This document shows positions 7,601 to 16,032 of a stretch of DNA of 64,000 nucleotides, piece by piece (the first letter of the stretch is position 1; each line of letters begins with the position of its first letter). The DNA is from Chromatiales bacterium (GTDB lineage Bacteria; Pseudomonadota; Gammaproteobacteria; Thiohalomonadales; Thiohalomonadaceae): assembly GCA_003251535.1 (NCBI GenBank), contig QKFD01000060.1:1-64000 (forward strand), in the 5' to 3' direction. The position numbers and the translations under genes are program-made. The notes under the pieces are model-generated. The model was not told where the DNA came from. It saw only the letters and a program-made list of their open reading frames with translations, and made no database searches.

Positions 7601-8191
7601 TTATATCTTGGTCCATACCAGGGTTAGGTTGTCCCGCGGCATGGTATGGCTGGCAACCAGGCGCAGGCCAACAGCCTGGGCCAACCGCTCAAGGTCATCC
7701 AGATCTCGAACCCCTTGGGCGGGATCTCTCTGCTTGAGATAGTGATCGAACTCCACATTGCTCTGGGCTATCGCCTCACCCCGCCGAAAAGGCCCATAGA
7801 GGCAGAAACGACCACCACCCCGCAGTACCTCTGCAACCCCGACAAACAGCTGCTCCACCACCGGCCACGGCATGATATGAGCGGTGTTGGCGGAAAAGAG
7901 GTAGTCGGTATGTGCCACCGGCCAAGGGGTCGTTGCCACATCTAACTCCAGCACTGGACGCAGATTGGAGGCTGGCTCCGCCTTCAGCCACTGCTCGATA
8001 CCGGCGAGCCTCTCCGCCCGATCACTGGGTTGCCAGGTGAGATGGGGCAAGCGTGGAGAAAACCAGACCGCGTGTTCACCCGTGCCGCTGCCTATCTCCA
8101 ATACCAGGCCAGGCTCAGCAAATTCTTGCGCCAGCACCGCCAGGATCGGCTCGCGGTTCTCGTCACATGCAGGGGCGTGGGGTAGGGTCAT
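7601..8191 (-). CDS. DUF938-family SAM-dependent methyltransferase
   Basis: A 196-residue class I methyltransferase-like protein of the DUF938 family. The SAM-binding motif I reads LVLEIGSGTGEHAVWF. WQPSDRAERLAGIEQWL follows as the acidic motif II, and LLFSANTAHIMPW-like wording (YLFSANTAHIMPW) is the family signature. The N-terminus APACDENREPILAVLAQEF is also typical. Length is normal for the family. The substrate is not known. It stands alone, convergent with the M48-like gene and divergent from the secreted protein at 8332. Confidence 0.85.
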   Translation of the reverse strand: MTLPHAPACDENREPILAVLAQEFAEPGLVLEIGSGTGEHAVWFSPRLPHLTWQPSDRAERLAGIEQWLKAEPASNLRPVLELDVATTPWPVAHTDYLFSANTAHIMPWPVVEQLFVGVAEVLRGGGRFCLYGPFRRGEAIAQSNVEFDHYLKQRDPAQGVRDLDDLERLAQAVGLRLVASHTMPRDNLTLVWTKI

Positions 8192-8331
8192 AGCGGCTCC
8201 TTGAAATCAAGCATCGGGCACCTTGCAAGGGGATTGGGGCGCTGTCGGCCATCCTCGCAATTCCTGGATAAGTTCGGCATAGTAAACCGCTTTGTTCGAT
8301 TTTTATGTATCTGTTTTAGCGGAGTGTTTTC

Positions 8332-8859
8332 ATGCGCCACCTCTGGCCCGTACTGTTACTTCTCTGGTTGGGCACCCCAGCGCAGGCGGCCCAATGCAAG
8401 GTAGATGGCAAGTGGTATCCCTATGACCACCCTTACTGCGGTGGCCCCAGTGAACCGGAGGCGCCCCCCGCTCCCCAGGTGATCTACGTACCTGTCCCCG
8501 TTCCCGCGGGCACCCCCAATGCGCTCGCCCCCTACCCGCCGGCCAGCACCCTGCCGCCAGATGAGCCGCCCCGGGAAACGGCCCCTCCTGCACCGCCGGC
8601 CAAGAGTTACTACGAACGCATGGCCGATGAATATGACCGTGAAACCGCGCGGCGTAAGGCTGCCAGGGAGCAGGCAGATGCCGCATCCAAGAGCCGACGT
8701 GCTGAGCAAGATAAACAGGATCGCCAATGCGAGACGTTGAAAGAGGAAGCTCGGCGCTATCGCAACCTCGCCCGCGGTGGCTGTGAACCCTCTGAGTGCC
8801 GTTACTATGACGGCAAATACGCCGAGGCCCAGCGCAAGGCCGATCTTGCCTGCCAATAG
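8332..8859 (+). CDS. Secreted proline-rich, coiled-coil protein
   Basis: A 175-residue protein with a clear signal peptide (MRHLWPVLLLLWLGTPAQAA, cleavage after AQA-A). After a short cysteine pair (QCKVDGKWYPYDHPYCGG) comes a proline-rich linker (residues about 40-95), then a charged helix (ARRKAAREQADAASKSRRAE). The C-terminus has four more cysteines around CETLKEEARRYRNLARGGC. The helical tail resembles periplasmic DUF4124-linked proteins, but I recognise no family. A CGGAG site lies seven bases before the ATG. It is probably periplasmic with disulfide bonds. Function unknown. Confidence 0.65.
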   Translation: MRHLWPVLLLLWLGTPAQAAQCKVDGKWYPYDHPYCGGPSEPEAPPAPQVIYVPVPVPAGTPNALAPYPPASTLPPDEPPRETAPPAPPAKSYYERMADEYDRETARRKAAREQADAASKSRRAEQDKQDRQCETLKEEARRYRNLARGGCEPSECRYYDGKYAEAQRKADLACQ

Positions 8860-9019
8860 GACCCCCTGCCTTGTTCAAGACGGACCAAGCGCGCCCCTAA
8901 TCGATCCCCCATCCGCGAGATAAGGTCCTACCCAGTTGAGTCCCCCTTGAGGGGGGCTTCATCTAACTGTCGCCTGATATTCACGCCCCCTTCATGCCAC
9001 CCGGAAATACTTGTAATGC

Positions 9020-10195
9020 ATGAACGTCGCGACCGATTACTGGACCACCGACGCCCCTCAGCGGCGCGTTTGCGTGGTTACAGAGACCTATCCGCCGGAG
9101 ATCAACGGCGTCGCCCGCACCCTAGAACGGCTGGTGGGGGGGCTGACCGCACGCGGTCACCAGCTCCATGTGGTACGCCCTCGCCAGACTGGAGATAGCG
9201 CCAGCAATAGCCAGCAGACCATCGCCACCACCCTAGTCTCCGGGTTGCCGGTTCCGGTCTACCGCGATCTCCACATCGGCCTACCCGCCTCCGGCCGCCT
9301 CACCCGCCTCTGGCGGGAGCAGCGCCCCGATGTGATCTATGTCGCCACCGAGGGACCACTGGGTTGGTCAGCGGTGGCCACTGCGGCCCGGGAGCGCATC
9401 CCCGTGGTGAGCGGTTTCCACACCAACTTCCACACCTATAGCAGCCACTACGGCCTGGGCTTTCTCCACCGGCCCATCTACGGCTATCTGCGGCGGCTCC
9501 ACAACCAGACTGCCTGTACCGTGGTCCCAACCCAGGACCTACGGGAAGAGCTGTTGCGGGGAGAGTTTTCTAAGGTGGAGGTGATGGGGCGCGGGGTGGA
9601 TTGCGATCTCTTCTCACCGGCCCGCCGCAGTGAGGCACTCCGCCAGACCTGGGGCGTAGGCCCAGGCGAGAAGGCGGTGCTCTACGTCGGCCGGCTGGCG
9701 GCGGAGAAAAACCTGCCACTGGCCGTGCGCGCCTTTGAGGCGATGCAGGCCATCGACCCCACCCTACGTTTTGTGCTCATCGGCAACGGCCCGATGCGCG
9801 AACGACTGGCCCGCAGCCACCCGCGGCTGGTGTTCTGCGGTGCCCATACAGGCATTCCGTTGGCGGAACACTTTGCATCCGGCGATCTGTTTCTCTTCCC
9901 GAGCCGCTCTGAGACCTTCGGCAATGTAGTGCTGGAGGCGATGGCATCGGGTCTCGCCGTGGTGGCGTTCGACTATGCCGGTCCCCGCGACCTTATCCAC
10001 CACGGTCACGATGGCCTATTGGCCCCCTTCGATGACGATAACGCCTTCATCCATGCCGCTACCCGCCTGCTGAGCGACACCGAGCAGCAGGCTACTCTGC
10101 GCCACAACGCCCGCCTAACCGCCGAGGGAAGAGGCTGGGGGGCGGTGGTAGAACGCTTCGAAACCCTGCTTCTGGACGCCTGCAAGGGAGGATAA
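9020..10195 (+). CDS. Family 4 glycosyltransferase
   Basis: A 391-residue GT-B fold enzyme that transfers a sugar from a nucleotide donor, probably to a lipid or glycan acceptor on the cytoplasmic membrane face. The N-terminal half has VCVVTETYPPEINGVARTLE and SGFHTNFHTYSSHYGLG, as in mannosyl- and glucosyl-transferases of the MgtA/PimB type. The C-terminal half has the donor-binding sequence LYVGRLAAEKNLPLAVRAFE and the E-x7-E motif in SETFGNVVLEAMASG. Its stop is four bases before the PAP2 phosphatase start, so the two should be co-transcribed, which suggests a shared glycolipid pathway. The exact sugar and acceptor cannot be read from the sequence. Confidence 0.88.
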   Translation: MNVATDYWTTDAPQRRVCVVTETYPPEINGVARTLERLVGGLTARGHQLHVVRPRQTGDSASNSQQTIATTLVSGLPVPVYRDLHIGLPASGRLTRLWREQRPDVIYVATEGPLGWSAVATAARERIPVVSGFHTNFHTYSSHYGLGFLHRPIYGYLRRLHNQTACTVVPTQDLREELLRGEFSKVEVMGRGVDCDLFSPARRSEALRQTWGVGPGEKAVLYVGRLAAEKNLPLAVRAFEAMQAIDPTLRFVLIGNGPMRERLARSHPRLVFCGAHTGIPLAEHFASGDLFLFPSRSETFGNVVLEAMASGLAVVAFDYAGPRDLIHHGHDGLLAPFDDDNAFIHAATRLLSDTEQQATLRHNARLTAEGRGWGAVVERFETLLLDACKGG

Positions 10196-10199
10196 GCTC

Positions 10200-10757
10200 A
10201 TGGCCGCTATTCGCATTCGCAACAGCACCCTGGTCCGCCGCATGGGTGAGTATGACGCCCACCTCTGTCTGCTGTTCAACCGCGCCGTCCACCGGCCGTG
10301 GGTGAACCGCTTCTTTGCCGTGGTGAGCCGTCTAGGCAACGGTGTGTTCTGGTACCTCCTGATGGGTGCAATGGTGCTACTGGGGGGACGCGAAGGGCTC
10401 ATTGCCGCCCTGCATATGTTGGCGGTGGGCCTGGTGGGCCTCGCTATCTATAAGGCGCTCAAGGACTCCCTCGTGCGCCCGCGCCCGTTTGCCGTGGTGC
10501 AGCAGATCCGCCTCGGTACACCACCGCTGGATCTCTATAGTTTCCCCTCTGGCCACACCCTCCACGCAGTGGGCTTTACCCTGGTAGCGCTCCAGTACTA
10601 CCCCGGCCTCGCCTGGCTGCTGGTGCCCTTCACCCTGCTGGTTGCCGCCTCGCGGGTGGTCCTGGGGCTACACTACCCCTCGGATGTTGTGGCCGGGGCC
10701 GCGATTGGCATGATGTTGGCGCTGGCCACCGCGGGGATGCCGGCTGAGCTACTGTAG
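10200..10757 (+). CDS. PAP2-family membrane phosphatase
   Basis: A 185-residue membrane protein with the three-part PAP2 catalytic signature: KDSLVRPRP, then SFPSGHTLHAVGF, then SRVVLGLHYPSDVVAGAAIG. The histidines and arginine needed for phosphotransfer are all present. Such enzymes remove phosphate from lipids such as undecaprenyl pyrophosphate, phosphatidate or phosphatidylglycerophosphate. Several hydrophobic helices place the active site on the periplasmic side. It follows the GT4 gene by four bases, so a role in recycling or trimming the lipid product of that enzyme is a fair inference. A strong hairpin closes the pair. Confidence 0.88.
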   Translation: MAAIRIRNSTLVRRMGEYDAHLCLLFNRAVHRPWVNRFFAVVSRLGNGVFWYLLMGAMVLLGGREGLIAALHMLAVGLVGLAIYKALKDSLVRPRPFAVVQQIRLGTPPLDLYSFPSGHTLHAVGFTLVALQYYPGLAWLLVPFTLLVAASRVVLGLHYPSDVVAGAAIGMMLALATAGMPAELL

Positions 10758-10781
10758 CTCCACCAGCTCGCAGTAGAGGGG

Positions 10782-10811
10782 AGGTCTCTCCCCGCTGACG
10801 GGGCGAGACCT
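10782..10811 (+). terminator. Strong hairpin after the PAP2 gene
   Basis: AGGTCTCTCCCC (10782-10793) pairs with GGGGCGAGACCT (10800-10811) with one mismatch, loop GCTGAC. There is no T-run. It separates the GT4-PAP2 pair from the Fur-controlled unit that follows. Confidence 0.6.
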
Positions 10812-10822
10812 GACGCCGCACA

Positions 10823-10858
10823 AAATGAGATTGACTCTCATTTGAGAAAGTTTATCAT
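10823..10858 (+). promoter_or_regulatory. Fur-box-like palindrome overlapping a sigma-70 promoter
   Basis: AAATGAGA (10823-10830) and TCTCATTT (10836-10843) form a perfect inverted repeat around TTGAC. It resembles the AATGAGAA-type half-sites of Fur operators. A -35-like TTGACT at 10831-10836 and a -10-like TATCAT at 10853-10858, 16 bases apart, overlap it, so a bound repressor would block transcription of the small cysteine protein and the DUF2325 gene. Binding by Fur is inferred from sequence resemblance only. Confidence 0.7.
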
Positions 10859-10889
10859 CTAACGGAAATCCACCCAGGAGAACCGCTAG

Positions 10890-11027
10890 ATGAGTACCTG
10901 TACGACCCCATCCACCCCCCATCGCCCCACCCCCATCCTGCCCTCAGTCCAGGGTAATCCAGCCCCATCGCGTCCTTGTGGCAACTGTCCCAACTGCCCT
11001 CGCCGCCAGCGGCCCCAAGGGGGTTGA
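10890..11027 (+). CDS. 45-residue CxxCxxC peptide, probably iron-regulated
   Basis: The frame has an AGGAG site nine bases before the ATG, starts MSTCTTPSTPHRPTPILPSV and ends with the cysteine cluster PCGNCPNCPRRQRPQGG. Three cysteines are spaced CxxCxxC, with one more near the N-terminus. The rest is proline-rich and probably disordered. Such a cluster suits metal or iron-sulfur binding. It is the first gene behind a Fur-like box and ends three bases before the DUF2325 gene, so the two are surely co-transcribed. I do not recognise a named family, and the gene is short enough to be missed by automatic annotation. Confidence 0.65.
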   Translation: MSTCTTPSTPHRPTPILPSVQGNPAPSRPCGNCPNCPRRQRPQGG

Positions 11028-11030
11028 GCC

Positions 11031-12356
11031 ATGTGTGACCATGCCCCCAACCGGGTCTGTTTCGATCTGGCCATTGATGAGAGCGGCGATCGGTTACTGG
11101 TCCGTGCCGCGGGATCGAGCCACTGCCTAATGGAGATCGAACGGCCTACCCTCCCCCTAAATGGGCTACCCGGGGCGGCGGAACTGTTGGCGCTAGTGGG
11201 GGGGTATGGCATCGGTGAACCCGTGCTACCGGAGCTGCCGGAGAGCGGCACCGGACGGCGGCGGTTGTGGGAGTTGAAGGCGAGCTATCACTGCCCGGTG
11301 ATTGGCACCTGTCTCAGCGTGGGGGAGCTACGCAAACTCTCGCGCCAGACCGGGATCGTCGGCGCCGCCCGCTTCAGTGACTATGAACTCCATGCCGCCT
11401 TCGTCAATCTTGCCGGCGAACCCAACCCCGCCTCGCGCCGCCTACACAAGCGGCTGGATGAGAAGTTTGCCGCCACCCTGCGCCGCTTTGCACCGCTCAG
11501 TGATACCCAAGCGGTGCGCCAGGCGTGGCGCACCGCCCGCGAGCGCGGCGACATCGCCGCCGCCCTCTGGGCAGCGATGACCCATCCACAAGCGGATGCG
11601 GAGTTGATGCAGGAGATCTACCGCGAGGTCCACATGCTCTCCCACCAGATTGGGGCAGGCCTGCGGGCCGATCTGAAACGGTTGGCGGAGTTGGAGCAGG
11701 AGAATGGGCGGCTGACCCATGAGTTGACCCGCAGCGTAGAGCGTTCGGCCCGGAGCTTGGCGGAAAAGGAGCAGACGTTACGCGAGTTGGAGCTGCGTCT
11801 AGGCCGTACCACCGCTTTAGAGGGACGCCTGGCGGCGCTGGAGAGTGGCGCCACCCTAGCGACAGCGCGGGAACGGATCGCGGGCCTGGAGCGGGAGCTG
11901 GCCGCCCAGCAACGCCGCACGGATCGGGCCGAGCGGCTGGTACAGGCCCTGGAGCAGCGCAATACAGCCGTGGCCCACCTACCACCACAGTCCCTGCCTA
12001 CCCCCCAAGGCGGGGAGACAACCGTAAGCGAGGAGCCCTGTCCACCAGATCTATGCGGCCGCTGCGTCCTCTGTGTCGGCGGCCTAACGGGTGCCGCGAG
12101 CCACTACCGCAAGGTGGTGGAGCGCTGTAACGGCCAGTTCCTACATCATGACGGCGGCCTGGAGGAGAGTGCCCACCGCCTACAGGCGCTGCTGGCGCGG
12201 GCCGATGTGGTGGTCTGCCCCGCCGACTGTGTGAGCCACAACGCCTATTGGCGAGTCAAACGGCTCTGTAAGGCCCAAGGCAAACCCTGTCTGATGTTGC
12301 CCAGCTCCGGAGTCTCCGGCCTCGCCCAGGCGCTGGTCCAATTCACCCCCGCCTAG
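11031..12356 (+). CDS. DUF2325-domain protein, Fur-box-controlled
   Basis: A 441-residue cytoplasmic protein in three parts. The N-terminal region (to about 190) contains ELKASYHCPVIGTCLSVGEL and a helical segment. Residues about 195-310 are a long coiled coil (ELEQENGRLTHELTRSVERS, then EKEQTLRELELRLGRTTALE). The C-terminus is a DUF2325 domain: CVLCVGGLTGAASHYRKVVE, then QFLHHDGGLEESAHRLQALL and ADVVVCPADCVSHNAYWRVK. Just before it lies a cysteine cluster (CPPDLCGRCVLC). DUF2325 has no settled biochemical role. Control by a Fur-like box and the cysteine-rich partner suggest an iron- or redox-linked function, which is inference. Confidence 0.8.
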   Translation: MCDHAPNRVCFDLAIDESGDRLLVRAAGSSHCLMEIERPTLPLNGLPGAAELLALVGGYGIGEPVLPELPESGTGRRRLWELKASYHCPVIGTCLSVGELRKLSRQTGIVGAARFSDYELHAAFVNLAGEPNPASRRLHKRLDEKFAATLRRFAPLSDTQAVRQAWRTARERGDIAAALWAAMTHPQADAELMQEIYREVHMLSHQIGAGLRADLKRLAELEQENGRLTHELTRSVERSARSLAEKEQTLRELELRLGRTTALEGRLAALESGATLATARERIAGLERELAAQQRRTDRAERLVQALEQRNTAVAHLPPQSLPTPQGGETTVSEEPCPPDLCGRCVLCVGGLTGAASHYRKVVERCNGQFLHHDGGLEESAHRLQALLARADVVVCPADCVSHNAYWRVKRLCKAQGKPCLMLPSSGVSGLAQALVQFTPA

Positions 12357-12366
12357 TGCAAAGCTC

Positions 12367-12397
12367 GGGTTGCCCAGCAACCCCCGCTGGGCAACCC
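12367..12397. terminator. Bidirectional hairpin between DUF2325 and speE
   Basis: GGGTTGCCCAGC (12367-12378) and GCTGGGCAACCC (12386-12397) form a perfect 12-base stem with a seven-base loop. It lies between two convergent genes and can stop transcripts from both. No clear T-run follows. Confidence 0.7.
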
Positions 12398-12433
12398 ACA
12401 GAGGGCCAGCGCCGTGACCCTCTCAGCCACCAC

Positions 12434-13303
12434 TCACCCCTTTAGAGCGGCAAACGCCTCCTGCATGTAGGTGGGCAGGGCCGTGGCACCGCGGTGGAGA
12501 TCGGCATTGTAGTAACGGGTGGCGAAGGGCCTCTCCCGCGCTGCCTGCTCGCGGAAACCGGAGAAGGCGGCATCCTTGCAAGCCATGGTGCAGCTCCACC
12601 AACCAGAGGGATAGACCGGCTGCGGGAAGTGGAGGCTCTGCACGTCGGCAAAACCACTGCGGCGCAGTGCTTTGTGGATGTCGGTCAGCAGATGCATGTG
12701 GTAGAGCGGCGATTCGCTCTGCTGCACCAGCAGGCCGTGGGTCCCCAGGGCGCGGATGGCATCGTGGTAGAACGCCTCGCCAAATAGCCCCTCGGCTGGT
12801 CCCACCGGATCGGTGCTATCGATGATGATGACATCGTAGTAACCCGCCTCAGCCTCCTTCACCCAGCGGATGCCGTCCTCAAACAGCAGCTCGGCCCGTG
12901 GATCGCCGTTGGATTCACACAGCAGCGGAAAATACTCCTCCGCCAGGCGGGTGACCCGCTCGTCGATCTCCACCTGGTGGGCCACCTCTACGCCGGGGTG
13001 ACGCAGCACCTCGCGCAGGGTGCCGCAGTCACCACCGCCGATCACCAGGACCCGTTTGGGATTGGGATGGGTGAATAGCACCGGGTGGGACATCATTTCG
13101 TGGTAGATGAAATTGTCGCGATCGGTCAGCATCACCAGGCCATCGATGGTCATCAGGCGGCCGAAGCCCTCGGTATCGTAGATGGCGATGGTCTGGAATG
13201 GGGTCTTCTCCTCGTGCAGTTTGGCCTTAACGCGCAGGGAGAAGGCGGCCCCGTTGGGGTCGTGGATTTCGCTGTACCACTCGGTATTGGTGTCCAGGGA
13301 CAT
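12434..13303 (-). CDS. speE: Spermidine synthase
   Basis: Transfers the aminopropyl group of decarboxylated S-adenosylmethionine to putrescine, giving spermidine. The 289-residue protein has the family signatures YHEMMSHPVLFTHPNPKRVL, the nucleotide-binding loop VIGGGDCGTLREVLRH, the catalytic-site sequence IIIDSTDPVGPAEGLFGEAF and the C-terminal LHFPQPVYPSGWWSCTMACK. The loop reads GGGDC where most homologues have GGGDG. The start at 13303 follows a GAGGAG site. It is divergent from speA, which makes the agmatine from which putrescine is derived. The decarboxylase speD and the agmatine-to-putrescine enzymes are not in this window. Confidence 0.95.
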   Translation of the reverse strand: MSLDTNTEWYSEIHDPNGAAFSLRVKAKLHEEKTPFQTIAIYDTEGFGRLMTIDGLVMLTDRDNFIYHEMMSHPVLFTHPNPKRVLVIGGGDCGTLREVLRHPGVEVAHQVEIDERVTRLAEEYFPLLCESNGDPRAELLFEDGIRWVKEAEAGYYDVIIIDSTDPVGPAEGLFGEAFYHDAIRALGTHGLLVQQSESPLYHMHLLTDIHKALRRSGFADVQSLHFPQPVYPSGWWSCTMACKDAAFSGFREQAARERPFATRYYNADLHRGATALPTYMQEAFAALKG

Positions 13304-13512
13304 GGGGCGGGCTCCTCGTGAAAGTGGGGCGAAAGATACCCACCGCTCATTGCGCCCGCAACCACACCGCAAGCCCGGACGCCCAAGCGGGGGGTGCAGA
13401 ATAGCTCAGCCGCCACCAGCGTGCCCCGCCCACCCTGCCGATAGCTCGCTAAGGGCCCCGCTCGGCAGCCACTTTTGGGATAATGCGCCCCCTTGCTAGG
13501 CGAGGAATCACC

Positions 13513-15402
13513 ATGTCCGACTGGAGCACGCAACACAGCCGCGATACCTACAACGTCACCCACTGGGGCGGCGGCTATTTCGATGTAAGTTCGCGGGGTC
13601 ACCTCACCGTCCACCCCGATCGCAGCCCCGAGCGCGCCATCGATCTATTCGAGCTGGCCAGTCGTGCCCAGGCGGAGGGGTTGGATCTACCGCTGTTGGT
13701 GCGATTCACTGGCATCTTGACCGATCGCGTCGGTCAGCTGCTCAATGCCTTTGATGAGGCCATCGCTGAGGCGGACTATCAAGGCCACTTCACCGCCGTC
13801 TATCCCATCAAGGTGAACCAGCAGCGCAGTGTGGTAGAGCGCATCATCGGCGGCGGCCCGCCGGGTCGGGTGGGGCTGGAGGCGGGCAGTAAACCGGAGC
13901 TGTTGGTGGTGCTGGCCATGGTCCCCCAGGGCGGAGTGGTGGTCTGCAACGGCTATAAGGATCGTGAGTACATCCGCCTCGCTCTCATTGGCACGGCCTT
14001 GGGCCATCGCGTCTACATCGTCATCGAGAAGCTCTCCGAGCTGAACCTGGTGCTGGAGGAGGCGGAGGCGTTAGGGGTGACCCCGCTACTCGGCGTGCGG
14101 GTGAGACTCGCCTCTATCGGGGCTGGCAAGTGGCAGAACACCGGCGGTGAGAAGTCTAAGTTTGGCCTCTCCGCCTCCCAGATCCTGGCGGTGGTGGAGC
14201 GACTCCAGGCGGCCGGTCGGCTCGATGCCCTCAAACTGCTCCACTTCCACCTCGGCTCGCAGATTGCCAACATCCGCGATATCCAGCGCGGGGCGCGGGA
14301 GGCCTCACGCTTCTATGCGGAGCTACACCGGCTCGGCGCCCAGGTGGCCGTGGTGGATGTTGGCGGCGGCTTGGGGGTGGACTACGAAGGGACCCGCTCT
14401 CGCAGCTTCTGCTCCATGAACTACTCGGTGCATGAGTACGCCCGCAACGTGGTCCACGCCTTGTGGGAGGTGTGTACCGAGTCTGAGCTGCCCCACCCCG
14501 ACATCATCACCGAGTCGGGCCGCGCCATGACCGCCCACCACGCGGTGCTGATCACCGAAGTGGTCGATCTCGATCTCGCACCGGACCACGAATCGGTGGC
14601 CGCCCCCGCCCCTAACGACCCGATCATCCTCCACAATCTGTGGGAGGCACTGGCCGATATCTCCGATCGCTCGCTGGTGGAGGCCTATCACGACGCCGCC
14701 CACTGGCTCGCCGAGGCGCGGACCATGTTCGATCACGGCGTGCTGACCCTGGAGCAGCGCTCCCACGCCGAGCAGCTCTACTTTGCCACCTGCCGCAAGG
14801 TGCGGGATCGCCTGCAACCCAGCGTGCGCGCCCACCGCGAGATCCTCGATGAGCTGAACGAGAAGCTGGCCGACAAATATTTCTGCAACTTCTCCCTCTT
14901 CCAGTCCCTGCCAGACGCCTGGGGTATCGACCAGATCTTCCCCATCATGCCGCTGAATCGTCTGGATCAGCCCCCCCTACGGCGGGCAGTGCTGCAAGAT
15001 ATGACCTGCGACTCCGACGGCGCCGTGGAGCGCTATGTCGATCGTGAAGGGGTAGAGACCACCCTGCCGGTACACGCCCTGCGGGAGGATGAACCCTATC
15101 TGCTCGGTTTCTTCATGGTAGGGGCCTACCAGGAGATCCTGGGGGATATGCACAACCTGTTTGGCGATACCAACTCGGTGGATGTGCTCTCCGATGCGCA
15201 GGGCGGCTACCGGCTGGAGGGGGCCGAGCATGGCGACACCGTGGCCGATCTACTGCGCTATGTACACTTTGATCCAGCGGCGCTGGCGGCCGTCTACCAT
15301 AGCAAGGTGGCAGCCGCAGCCGATCTCCCCGCCACACTACGTGACGAGTGGCTGGCGGAGCTGAAGGATGGCCTAACCGGCTACACCTATCTGGAGAAGT
15401 AG
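13513..15402 (+). CDS. speA: Biosynthetic arginine decarboxylase
   Basis: A 629-residue pyridoxal-phosphate enzyme that converts arginine to agmatine, the first step of one route to putrescine. The PLP lysine lies in FTAVYPIKVNQQRSVVERI. VDVGGGLGVDYEGTRS forms the phosphate-binding loop, TESGRAMTAHHAVLI is the conserved active-site stretch, and CDSDGAVERYVD holds the catalytic cysteine-aspartate. Length equals that of the E. coli enzyme family. The ATG at 13513 follows a GAGG site. A GATAAT -10-like box lies at 13479-13484. It is divergent from speE; a coiled-coil membrane protein follows two bases after its stop. Confidence 0.95.
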   Translation: MSDWSTQHSRDTYNVTHWGGGYFDVSSRGHLTVHPDRSPERAIDLFELASRAQAEGLDLPLLVRFTGILTDRVGQLLNAFDEAIAEADYQGHFTAVYPIKVNQQRSVVERIIGGGPPGRVGLEAGSKPELLVVLAMVPQGGVVVCNGYKDREYIRLALIGTALGHRVYIVIEKLSELNLVLEEAEALGVTPLLGVRVRLASIGAGKWQNTGGEKSKFGLSASQILAVVERLQAAGRLDALKLLHFHLGSQIANIRDIQRGAREASRFYAELHRLGAQVAVVDVGGGLGVDYEGTRSRSFCSMNYSVHEYARNVVHALWEVCTESELPHPDIITESGRAMTAHHAVLITEVVDLDLAPDHESVAAPAPNDPIILHNLWEALADISDRSLVEAYHDAAHWLAEARTMFDHGVLTLEQRSHAEQLYFATCRKVRDRLQPSVRAHREILDELNEKLADKYFCNFSLFQSLPDAWGIDQIFPIMPLNRLDQPPLRRAVLQDMTCDSDGAVERYVDREGVETTLPVHALREDEPYLLGFFMVGAYQEILGDMHNLFGDTNSVDVLSDAQGGYRLEGAEHGDTVADLLRYVHFDPAALAAVYHSKVAAAADLPATLRDEWLAELKDGLTGYTYLEK

Positions 15403-15404
15403 AG

Positions 15405-16013
15405 ATGACCGCAATCCCAGACGATGCCGGGGCTAACGCCGGGCTCCCCCCGCCGAGTGGGGGGGGCATGATGACGCTACAGCAGACCCGCATGTTCTTC
15501 GCCCAGGATGCCTTTGCCTACGTCGATTCCTATCGGCGCTACTCCCTCGACCAGCCGCCCACCATCACCGATGCCAAGGACCGGTTGGAGGATCAGATGG
15601 CCCATATGGATATGATCCCCACCCGCGCCTGGGCGGAGCTGCGGGGCATGGAGCACGCCTTGCGTTTTAAGCTCAAACGGACCGAGCCGGGGGTGGTGGT
15701 ACTGGGGGAGTCAGCCGGCATCCTCGACAAAGAGGGGCGGCTGCTGCCCCCCGACGCTGGGCGGCGTTCGGCGGAGGTGAAGCAGCTACAAGAGGAGCGT
15801 GACCGGTTGCAGACCGAACTCCTCAACTACAAGGCCCACATCAAACAGCTGGAAGAGTACATCCATGAGCAGGAGGTACTCCTCGCCAAGGCACGCCAAG
15901 ACAGTGCTACCTTAAAACGGCGCTTGGAGCAGTCCTATGGCTATTTTGTGATCTCCGGGATCACCGCTCTCCTCGCCATCGTGGCCCTCATCGGGATCCT
16001 CATCTCTAAATAA
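15405..16013 (+). CDS. Coiled-coil protein with C-terminal membrane anchor
   Basis: A 202-residue protein starting two bases after the speA stop, so it is very probably co-transcribed. The N-terminus is short and glycine/proline-rich. Residues about 35-110 are soluble (MFFAQDAFAYVDSYRRYSLD), about 115-175 form a coiled coil (EVKQLQEERDRLQTELLNYK, then HIKQLEEYIHEQEVLLAKAR), and the last 20 or so residues are one membrane helix (VISGITALLAIVALIGILIS). It should be tail-anchored in the inner membrane facing the cytoplasm. No family is recognised. Position suggests a link to polyamine synthesis, but nothing in the protein proves it. Confidence 0.6.
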   Translation: MTAIPDDAGANAGLPPPSGGGMMTLQQTRMFFAQDAFAYVDSYRRYSLDQPPTITDAKDRLEDQMAHMDMIPTRAWAELRGMEHALRFKLKRTEPGVVVLGESAGILDKEGRLLPPDAGRRSAEVKQLQEERDRLQTELLNYKAHIKQLEEYIHEQEVLLAKARQDSATLKRRLEQSYGYFVISGITALLAIVALIGILISK

Positions 16014-16032
16014 CGCGGGTAACCTCTCCCCT

